From the NCBI GenBank assembly GCA_936432065.2, contig OW386293.2, positions 64,130,265 through 64,194,264 of the forward strand: a stretch of DNA of 64,000 nucleotides, given 5' to 3'. The translations under genes were made by a program, and so were the position numbers. This stretch comes from Rutpela maculata (lineage: Eukaryota > Arthropoda > Insecta > Coleoptera > Cerambycidae). Below the pieces are notes generated by a model that was not told the origin of the DNA, ran no database searches, and saw nothing but the letters and a program-made list of their open reading frames with translations. The first letter of the stretch is position 1, and each line of letters opens with the position of its first letter. Of the stretch, positions 55,350 to 64,000 are shown one piece after another.

Positions 55350-56675
55350 GCAAATAATGCTGCGTCCGTACATGTGCACGATACCATACACTGCTGCGTC
55401 CTGTACAATACTGCGTCTGTATACCGGACGCAGTATTGTTTTCCCGTGTTATCTTCAACAAATCTCTGAAATGGTCGATTTTCAGCACCTCAAAATGTTC
55501 TTCGTGTCCTGGGTTATGTGTAAACATAGAAATGAGTTCTGTTTCGTTTCAATTGAGCAAAATATCGACCCGAGTTTTTTTTGGATTCGGACGCAGTATC
55601 ATATGTTTCGTAAAACTAAAAGTATATTTTTAGTTCCATCGAATTATGTTTGGGGGCGCATAGATTTGTGAACATAAATATACTTCAAATATTCTCTATT
55701 CAAAAATCGTATAATGCTGCGTCCGAGATTTGACAACACCGGCGCTATTAAATATCCAGTCATTCTTTCATACTTACTTGGAAAGCCGGAGTTCGGACGA
55801 GTGTAAAATTCTTGTGCACATTTATATAAGTTTACAAGTAATTATGTTTCATATTTAAACAGTTATCTTCTTACTTATAATCTGAATGTTTTTATCACAG
55901 AAGTTTATTTTCAAGAAATGAAATTAATTTCAACGGAAAATAATTTACAAATATTTAGTTATATATAATCATAAAAACAATACCTCCTCCAAAATTAAAT
56001 TGGTAAGCCGTTACTTTGTGGTAATTAATTATGATGATATAATAATGAAACACCAACATTAACATTTACTTTATTTTTACCGCCAAATTATTGTAACTTG
56101 CACCTTACTGCAGTTCAGCACTCAACGTGACATTTTCAGATGATTAAAGTGAATGAACATACAAAGGCAGTCAGTCTACAGGACATTATGCTAATTTTAT
56201 GGTTACTGTTTTGAATAAGGAAATAGGAGAATTACAGACAATATTGTGAATGTAAATAGGATTAGAAATATTAATAAGATATTGTAGGTAATATTCTAGG
56301 TATGCTAAGTTAGGAGTAACAAAAATCTATGACTAATATAAACTACTTTTGGTTATTTTATTTACTCTTATTAGGTTATATACTAATTAATGAACTGCTT
56401 TTGAACAATTTATAGTATCCATAAACAAATAGCGTGAGTTATAATGAGTGAGTTATTATAAATCACTAGGTGATAGTGCCAATCATCTGTATCTTCATGC
56501 CTAGCCTATCCAATCGTCGTAACGCGCTTCACGAAGGTGTGGCTCTGTCCGAGAGAAATCCTTAAATTAAGTTAAGGTAAATTTTACAGTTAATTTTATT
56601 AATAAACAAACTGAGTACCTAATTAAAACAAAATTTTCTCAATTTAATATTTATTGTTATAATCGTAGATAAAGT

Positions 56676-56800
56676 ATAGTATTCAACTTGCGGTAATGGT
56701 AATAACCCACTTGATGAATTACAGCACTTGCCTGCGGCTCATGCTGTAAACTTCATTTGCGTGAGTTATTACCTACATTACCGCTCGTTGAATAATATAT
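56676..56800. repeat. Small inverted repeat
   Basis: TTCAACTTGCGGTAATGGTA and AATAACCCAC on the left are complementary to GTGAGTTATTACC and CATTACCGCTCGTTGAA on the right. MITE-sized, no coding capacity. Confidence 0.6.
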
Positions 56801-56894
56801 TACAAGTTCCTCAAATAGTGTGGTTTATTATAAGTCTAATAACTATAAATAGAACCATTATTATACCTTTTTGTTTGATAAAAAGGGAGATTGA

Positions 56895-57465
56895 AATTTT
56901 AGGTTTTTCCAGAAACGGTTAGATGCATGATGCATGAAATTTGGCAGACATATTTTTTGTTGAAATCTATTAGATCGCGTTAAGACGAAATTTCGATTTT
57001 CACTTTTTGAAGAGGTCAAAACGGGGGTGGTAGATGGTTTAAAGCGCACCTGTATTTTTGAAATCGCGTAAGTCAGAAACGTGATTATTCGAGCGATGGA
57101 CACTTCTGAGAAAATAAGAAGACACGCACGTATTTGACGGTTTTCAAAAAGAGACCTCCGAATGGGTGAACGGGAGGAGGAGGTTTTTTAAGCCTTCCGG
57201 AAACGGTTAAACCCAGAATCATGAAATTTTGGCATAAATACTATTTATTAGAATCTGTTAGACACGAGTAGTATTTCGATTTTCACTTTTTAAAGTGGTG
57301 AAAACGGGTGTGGTAGATGTATCTCTGAAATCGCGTAAGTCAGAAACGCGATATTCCAGCGATAGGCTTTCCTGAGGAAATAAGGAGCACGTATTCGACG
57401 GTTTTTAAAAAGAGACACCGCGAACGAGTGAACAGGGAGAGGGATGTTTTAAGCATGAAATTTGA
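56895..57465. repeat. Tandem duplication, two units of about 260-290 bp
   Basis: Both units run from CCGGAAACGGTTA-type sequence through ATGAAATTT, TTTCGATTTTCACTTTTT and GAAATCGCGTAAGTCAGAAACG to ACGGTTTTxAAAAAGAGAC. The second starts near 57190, and a partial third start is seen near 57445. Identity is roughly 80%. Confidence 0.7.
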
Positions 57466-57568
57466 TACATACCCGCCCATGTGTTCTATTGTGGATTAAA
57501 ATAATTATTTTTTCGTTTAACTCGCTCTAACACAAAAAAAGAATAATGGATTGTTATCAAATTGCGAT

Positions 57569-57809
57569 GTGCAATGGGTTTCCCCGAGTACTATAGATGC
57601 GCAGTGGGTTTCCTCTAGTACAATGGATGCGCAGTGGATTTCCTCGAGTGCAATGTATGCGCAGTGGGTTTCCCCGAGTACTGTGGATGCTTAGAAGGTT
57701 TCCTTGAGTGCGCAATGAATGCGCAGTGGGTATCCACGAGTATTATAGATGTGCAGTGGGTTTCCTTGAGTACAATGGATGCTAGTAGGTTTTCCCGAGT
57801 ACCATGCGT
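57569..57809 (+). repeat. 30-bp minisatellite, eight copies
   Basis: Unit: GCGCAGTGGGTTTCC followed by about CCGAGTACTATAGAT. Eight copies with point differences; one is 32 bp long. Open frames across it on both strands are repeat translations. Confidence 0.9.
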
Positions 57810-58439
57810 AACATGATCCTCAATTTTAACCAAACTTTCATATAAGAATGTTGGGTTATTCCTATTGTTGTGTTAAATTTGATTCGTTTAGAGTCGTTTG
57901 GTTAAGATTGTTGGGTTGTAGGGAACACGGTTTCAAATGCATGTCACCTTAAAATGGCTATAACTTTGCGAGGAAACATCATAGATGACCATTCGAAAGC
58001 TTATTTTGAAGAGGAAGGATGTTACTAAATGATATATTTATTAGAAATAAGCTGAAAAATTTTTTGGGTTCTAGACACAACTTCAAAACTTACTAAAAAA
58101 GTCATTTTTTAAGTACTTAACCTCAAATATTTCAAAATCCTGACGTGATGGGCCAATTCTGAGGCCAGATTCGGATTCAGCGCGAAAAATTACTTCTGAA
58201 ATGACCTTAGCTGCACAACAACGTTCATGACCTGTGTTATTGAACTGTCAAACTGGATAATATAAGTGAAAACATCCCTAAGGGTTCTTATCAGTGTAAT
58301 TTTGTTCTGATTGGTTGTTTCAGCACACGAGATTAGAAATTAGCGAATTAAATTGCTATTTGAGCTAAAAATTTTCAACAAGTTTTTATATCCCAGTCAG
58401 TACCCCTAAAAAGTGTTAAGCTCTCGGAATTATTATTCA

Positions 58440-59110
58440 ATGAAAATTGTATTGACACTGTCTTTGTTTTATTTAGAATTAGGTTATTATTTTGAGACCA
58501 ATGTATGATTTCTTGATAAAATCTTTCAGTGTTTTTTTTTCTTCAATTACGTTGTTGCCGGTAACTAGAATGTTTGTATCATCAGCATAACAGATCACAT
58601 GAACATTTGGTATCTTTTGTTGATAGCTGACCACATAGTTGATGGTCTACCAAATCAAAAGCTTGTGAGAAATCTTCGAAAAGACCCACAACTGATTTCT
58701 TGTTGTCTAAAGCTTTAATGATTTTGTGATGAAAATCACACAACGCAGACTTGTTGCTTTTGTTTGTAGTGAAACCATGTTCAGCAGGAGACAGTAACAT
58801 ATTCCGATGTAAAAAATCTGATAATTGCTCCTTGAGATGGAGTTCTAAAATTTTAGAAATTCTACATAGTAGACTAATGGCTTCATAATTATTATTATAG
58901 TCATTTGGATCTCCCTTCTGGTATAATGAAGATACTATGGCTCTTTTAAATTTACTGGAAAATATGACTTTCTCTATAGAAATGGACCGCTTATCGCATA
59001 TTTGCATTTTTTATCCAAATTATTAGAAATATCATGACCATTAGAGTTTGAAGACTTTAATTTATTTACAAGAAGTTCAACATCCTTAGTTGAAACTGTA
59101 GATAATATGA
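58440..59110 (-). pseudogene. LINE reverse transcriptase relic (jockey/CR1-like)
   Basis: The main frame (59007-58582 minus) carries FKRAIVSSLYQKGDPND, ISLLCRISKILE, LSPAEHGFTTNKS and SVVGLFEDFSQAFDLVDH, the RT fingers/palm motifs of telomere-proximal-type animal LINEs. The region between the first catalytic Asp and the YADD box is deleted. CYADDTNILVTGNN follows in another frame near 58600-58550. Upstream, STKDVELLVNKLKSSNSNGH (about 59100-59040) is the RT start. Frameshifts and the deletion make it inactive. No ORF1, endonuclease or 3' tail was found nearby. Confidence 0.75.
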
Positions 59111-59246
59111 AAATAAATCCCCTCTTTTTCCAATAATATTTGGTTTCTGGTTTAGAAAAGAATTAAATTAAATTAATGAATTAAATTGATATTAAATATG
59201 AGTACAAAAACTTTTATCTTCATAAAAACAGTTTTTAAAAATTCTA

Positions 59247-60432
59247 ACGCGGTAAAGTGTTGAAGCCATCTTTTTTTACTAATTTTAGGGTGTTGAAAAC
59301 GAATCCGTTGTCAGTTTTGCCAGTCTAGGGAGCACATTAAAAGACGACCCTTATTTGGGCGCCATAAAGTGAAGGTTCTCATGTTCCCAACCCAAAGTGA
59401 TTTAAATAATTAAAGAATTTTTTAATTTAAAAACAAGTAATATTTTCTGAATAGTGAGAAATATTCATCTGAATTGACTAAATCACCTCATTATGATAGA
59501 AAAACATCAAATTGGTTGATTAGGGATTTCTTTTGCAATTCAAACCAATAAAAACTCTTAAAAGATAAAATCCACCACCTTGATTGGTGAGGATGGGCGT
59601 AAGAGTATTCAGAAGTAATAATAACCTGATAATAGCCATTTAACAAGGAGTAAAATTGTAAATATACACCGTTCTTAGGGTGGTGACGGTGAATTTAGAA
59701 TTTTTGCTTCTTTCATTACTTACCTAATGAAACTGAGTATCTTGAAAGAATTTCCTGCACTAAAGAATAACTTTTTGCTGCAAGCTATAATATCAATTTC
59801 AATGCCACCCCCCAAATAAGAGTTATTTTTTACTATCTTCCCGATGTTTTTAGCCAAATCGGATGACAGATTAGTATTCAGCACCCCAAAACTAGTAAAA
59901 AGATGGTTTCCACACTTTACCGTGAATGGGCAAAAAAAGGGGCTCTCCCTCGCGTTCCCCTCACCTTTCACCAGCCATAAGAACGGTGTAAGTTACAATA
60001 TATAATATACGATTATTTATTTATTTAAACAAAAAACAAAATTCCTTATTAAAAGGCTATTATAATGTGATTACTTTTGAATACTCTTACACCCATCCCC
60101 ACCAATTAAGGTGGTGGATTTTGTCTTTTTATCATACTAAGGTGATTTAATCAATTCGGATGAATATTTTTCATCCCTGAATATTTCTCACACTCTTGGG
60201 GTTGGGGTGTACGGTGTGCATATCACTATCCAGGAAATATTGTTTTTTATATTAAAAATTCTTTAATTATTTAAATGACTGTTGGTTTGGAAAATGAGAA
60301 TCTTCATTATGGCACCCAAATAGGGGTTGTTTTTTAATGTGTTCCCGAGACTTTTCGTTAAAACGGGTGAGAATTCGTTTTCAGCAGCCCAAAATTAGTA
60401 AAAAAAAAAGATAGCTTCCACACTTTACCACG
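59247..60432. repeat. 1.2-kb inverted repeat with a third partial copy
   Basis: The left arm (59247-59650) and right arm (60040-60432) are diverged complements. Shared anchors are GGTAAAGTGTxGAAGC, AAAACGAATxC, CACATTAAAA, AAATCCACCACCTT and GAATACTCTTAC. A third partial copy of the GGTAAAGTGTGGAAxC segment lies between them on the minus strand (59950-59720), where a frame of 83 codons is only a repeat translation. Confidence 0.6.
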
Positions 60433-61158
60433 GATGGGCCAAAAAGCCCTTTTTTAACATTGTTCTTTACAAAATAGTAAATCCGAAGGCATTTATTATC
60501 AAACACATTTGTACTTCAAGAAATGTGTTTTTCAACTTTCAAGACTAAAACACTTATCATATATGCAAAAAGCAAAAGCAAGAAGCATATGCTCTCCCTT
60601 CTATTCTAAGGTGAACTCATCGCTTAGTGAAAGAGTAAATAAAAGTGAACATCTATCCAAAATTCCATTGATCTCCTAAATTCAGCATTTTATATTGCAA
60701 ATTTGAGGCTACTTTTAGTGCACAATTGAAAAACGGAACCTAAAATAATAATCGACAGAAAAATCATATTTCGAATTTTACTGACATTTAGAAATAACTG
60801 ACGGCTATCGATTTCTTCTACTACAAGTGCAATAAAATTATTAAGGTAAATATGACAACCACGCCGGACGCAGTAATATGCTAAGTTTCACAAAAAGTAG
60901 TCATCTCGGACGCAGCATTGTATTGAAGAAGAATGAAATTATTCTCGGACGCAATAACGTTCTGTTTTTGAAAGGACGCAGTATTGTCCTGTATATTAAA
61001 CTTTTTTGTTTCTTGAGTTATTGCAATTTTAAAACCAGATATTAACTGAATTTGGTTGGTAGATCCAATATACTTCATTAGATTTGAGCTAACTAGCGTA
61101 TTTCTGGGAGACGCAGTAAGGTTGGCTTGTGAAAGGACGCAGCATTGATAGCGGGATG

Positions 61159-61168
61159 TGTATATATA

Positions 61169-61200
<32 letters not shown>
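61159..61200. repeat. (TA)n tract shared by elements D and C2
   Basis: TA repeats with one TTTA interruption. The right end of D and the left end of C2 both abut it. Confidence 0.9.
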
Positions 61201-61203
<3 letters not shown>

Positions 61204-61911
61204 TGCGTAGGATACGGCTTCCGATGATAGCCCATTTACATGCTATACGACTTCCGACTGCGATACGGCTTCCGTATACGGAAGCCGTAACGCAACCAAT
61301 GTAAAACGTCTCCATGGTGCCTCAGTTGTCTGCTGTGCTAATTTCAGCTGGAAGTCAGATATTCGGATTTTGAACTCTTCCGCATATTTTAATTGACGAG
61401 GCGGCCACATCAACGAAGGTTCCCGTATATTCCATGCCGTATAATATACTATCAGTTTTACAGTGGATACTGCTTCCGGTAAATATTGGCAACCTTGGAT
61501 CACATGGCATTTAGAAAATTAGGTATGATCTTGTGTGTTTTTAACGTTTCAAATGACTCTGCAAAGTGTTCGTTGTTGCTACTCGCTACACCACAACGAC
61601 TTTTCTTTTTGTTATAGGACAAGTACCAATTTACAATTGCTTAGAAATACTTATTAAAATACAACTAAGACATATGTTATCCGAAATCATAAATCTTTTG
61701 AATTTTTAGTGAAAATATCTTTCAGTTAGTATGGCGTTTTCGATGTGTTTTAGAACAATAATTAAAAACAAATTTTTTGGTATTTTACTTAAAGGTTTAC
61801 GCATGGGGTTTTTCGAAATCATAGATAGGAATACGAAATTGGAATTTAAATATATTGACACTTCATTTCAACTGAGAATATCGCATAAATAGCGGAGTAG
61901 AAAGAAATTTA

Positions 61912-62973
61912 ATAAAATTATATAAAAAAAATATTTTTAAGAAAAAGCTTTTATTTGAAAAACTACTAAAAAGTAAAAATATATATATTTTTTAATTCAT
62001 ACATCTAGAAACTAAAAGCTTTAGGGGCGGTCATATAGGGGGCTATTACATAGTTACTTTGCTCAATTGACCGTCCCCAAAGCTTTTGGTTTCCAGGTGT
62101 ATGAATTTTTAAAAAAATTATTTTTACTTTTTAGTAGTTTTTCAAATAAAAACTTTTTCTTAAAAATATTTTTTTTATATAATTTTATTTTTTACTTTTT
62201 AGTCTACTTATTTTACAGACAGACAGACAACCCTTTTTTTGCCACGGCCATCCACACCTTCCCTCTCCCGTATTCTCACCCCTCTAACACTACTTCCCAC
62301 TTCTTCCCACGCCTTCCTCTCCCCTTTCCCATATCTTCCCACCTCTTTCCACCCCTACCCCACATCTTTCCAACCTGCCTCTTCCCACCGCTTTCCCACC
62401 TCTCCCACGTCCGCCATATTGAATTTAGAATGACGTCACATAGTTTATCGTATTTTACTCGTCAAACCCCTTTCATTTGATACCCATATCAAGGAGGTTG
62501 GGAAGAAAAAGGCGATCCGCCATATTGGTACGTCCGCCATATTGAATTTAGAATGACGTCACATAGCTTGTCGTATTTTACTCGTCAAACTCTTTCATTT
62601 GATACCCATATCAAGGGAGTTGTGTAGAAAAAAAGGCGATCCGCCAGCTTGGGACGTTCGCCATATTGAATTTAGAATGACGTCACATTGTCGGATTTTG
62701 CTCGTCAAACCCTTTCATTTGATACCCATATCAAGGGGGTTGTGACTAAAAAGCCGATCCGCCATCTTGGGACGTCCACCATATTGGATTTAGACCGATA
62801 ATGGCTATACTATGTTGCATTGTCACCGGACTTATCAAGTGTGCCAAATTTCAATGCTCCAGCTTAATTAGAACTAGTCGAAATTCAGCTTGCAAAATTT
62901 GACCTAAACAAACATACATACATACAAACAAACAAACATTGCAATTGCAAGTTAAATAAAAGCTTTTAAAAAG
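61912..62973 (+). mobile_element. Family B repeat, copy B3, inserted in C2
   Basis: Hairpin (61912-62190), ACAGACAGACAGACA link, C/T-rich low-complexity run (62240-62405), tandem units (62405-62780) with TTTCATTTGATACCCATATC and GACGTCCGCCATATTG, and tail TTGCAAGTTAAATAAAAGC ending near 62973. C1 runs uninterrupted across this point (about 34441), so both ends are set by comparison. No target duplication is evident, and about 6-10 bp of host sequence differ at the junction. The frames at 62067-62480 are low-complexity translations. Confidence 0.75.
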
Positions 62974-63672
62974 TTGTAAAACACTGACTGTGTAAGTGTA
63001 ATCCGATTAAAATTCGTTAGATAGTATGAAAAATCTACGGAGTTAGCTTAAAAAATATCGGTCCTTTTAATGAAATTTTGACCCAGATTTTAATTCGTTA
63101 TGCAAAATGTTCCGTACATAATTGGCGATAGAGGAGGTCGAGCTGATTCCAAAACTCTTTCATATGTACCCTCTGAAGCCTTCTCTGTTATTAATATACA
63201 GAGGATTTTCTAATTTATGTCAAATTTTTAAGTTGTCATATTTTTTAACCATTTTCCCAAGTAGCTGAAACTTAGTACATGCTTTTGTGGTAGTTTGGGC
63301 TGCACGCAGCAATGTTTTAAAGAAATACAGTGTCGGACTGGAGAAACTTATGTTTTTTGTTAAAATCGTTTAGAATTTTTTTTTATTAAGGATACGAAAA
63401 CTACATGAATCAGTAACAGATAAATATGCAACAACATTCTTTGGCATCAATACTACAGAACACTAAGACTGTTTGTAAATTCAGTTTCATAGTCTCTAGA
63501 TGATGCCAACATGGTTGGCGAAACGCGAGTCGAGCAATATTCAAGTATTGTGGTGTAGAAACTACTTCAGAGGCAGCGCCACACCGAAGGTTCGAGCCCC
63601 CTCAAAAATTTATTTATTTATTTATTCATTTTACGAACCCATCAAATTTACATTCCCAGTATAGGATAGGTA

Positions 63673-63862
63673 CTGTCGTGGGCAAAAAAATGGGACAAAT
63701 CTTATAACGTATTTTTGCTAAAATCTAGTTGTGTACGTCTAACTTTAATTTTTGTAACATTGCGGTTATTTGTCAAAATTCATTGCAAGTGTGCAAATAG
63801 AGACAGATTTACGGTAGAAAAAAATAGTTGTCCTATTTTTTTTTGCTCAGTGCTCACGACAG
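63673..63862. mobile_element. 190-bp Tc1/mariner-type MITE in C2
   Basis: Ends CTGTCGTGGGC and (complement) CTGTCGTGAGC, then A-runs and TGGGACAA against TAGGACAA. TA flanks both sides (63671-63672 and 63863-63864). C1 has the empty site with one TA at about 35101 (GACTAAGTACATTTAGTC). Confidence 0.9.
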
Positions 63863-64000
63863 TACATTTAGTCAGATGTAATATTGAGTAATATCAAAGA
63901 AAAAAAAAACGTTTATAATTTTTTTCAATTTAAACTAATAAAAAGTAGTATTAAATGAATACAATGATTATTATAGTAAATTTAAGGATATGAAGGAATG

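Larger units (their letters stand above)
55345..61158. mobile_element. Putative (TA)n-bounded element 'D' (motif TGCGTCCG)
   Basis: Left end: AATGCTGCGTCCGTAC (55358), CACTGCTGCGTCCTG (55389), AATACTGCGTCTGTAT (55408), CCGGACGCAGTATTG (55423), CGGACGCAGTATC (55588) and AATGCTGCGTCCGAG (55713). Right end, mostly opposite orientation: CCGGACGCAGTAATATG (60864), CTCGGACGCAGCATTG (60905), CGGACGCAATAACG (60947), AGGACGCAGTATTG (60974), AGACGCAGTAAGG (61110) and AGGACGCAGCATTG (61135), then a TA tract. GACAACACCGG (55732) and GACAACCACGCCGG (60853) lie at the inner edge of each array. The interior holds a LINE relic, a tandem duplication, a minisatellite and inverted repeats. Confidence 0.5.
61201..64000. 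mobile_element. Element 'C2', second copy of C, truncated by the window edge
   Basis: The left end GACTGCGTAGGATACGGCTT matches C1 (33746). Sequence is colinear with C1 to 35265 at about 90% identity. C2 carries two insertions absent from C1: family B copy B3 (61912-62973) and a mariner-type MITE (63673-63862). A 40-bp length difference is seen near 63435-63490. The right end lies outside the window. Confidence 0.7.

Noticed and set aside
62067..62480. 137-codon frame with a Pro/Ser/Phe-rich part
   Set aside because: Translation of a C/T-rich low-complexity run inside family B copy B3.

Overview
The window looks like AT-rich nuclear DNA of an arthropod, most likely an insect. Reasons: there are no bacterial-style operons, a cytosolic-type tRNA-Leu gene is present, Ty3/gypsy and LINE-type retroelement pieces are present, and Tc1/mariner-type inverted-repeat elements with TA target duplications are dense. 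No host protein-coding gene was recognised. Essentially the whole window is mobile DNA, much of it nested, with (TA)n tracts marking many junctions. The species cannot be named from sequence alone.

Layout. 1-960: GC-rich 5' end of a LINE on the minus strand, with the start of its ORF1 running off the window. 961-5520: a short-motif repeat (X1), a tRNA-Leu at 1610, and a 2.0-kb inverted-repeat transposon (3384-5401) whose empty site is preserved at about 1150. 6.2-6.8 kb: one small unknown ORF between inverted 12-mers, then a hairpin. 7.1-17 kb and 27-37 kb: many copies of one dispersed family ('family A', 0.5-0.7 kb, hairpin at one end), several interrupted by other elements. 16848-21953: a near-perfect 5.1-kb palindrome centred on a (TA)n tract. 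21954-33669: an 11.7-kb element ('F') with terminal inverted repeats. 33744-38575: element 'C1'; a second copy 'C2' starts at 61201 and runs off the window. 38622-44975: a Ty3/gypsy retrotransposon on the minus strand with protease, RT, RNase H and integrase, broken by two in-frame stops and truncated inside gag. 45001-45630: a foldback Tc1/mariner-type MITE. 45741-50263: element 'E'. 51.9-53.75 kb: an inverted-repeat element with a second palindrome inside it. 55345-61158: element 'D', holding a LINE relic and three kinds of repeat. Three 'family B' copies (25.0, 46.3 and 61.9 kb) share a hairpin + about 120-bp tandem array + conserved tail architecture.

The main unexplained pattern concerns the large elements F, C, E, D and probably G. 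Each is bounded by (TA)n, and neighbouring elements share one TA tract. Each carries at both ends several copies of its own short motif with a CCG or CGG core (GGCATCC, GGCTTCCG, GAGATCCG, TGCGTCCG, AGCCCG). A core related to GTTGCCA lies next to the motif array at nearly every end. This looks like one superfamily of TA-targeting elements whose subterminal motif has diversified by family. No transposase for it was found in the window, so the interpretation is inference.
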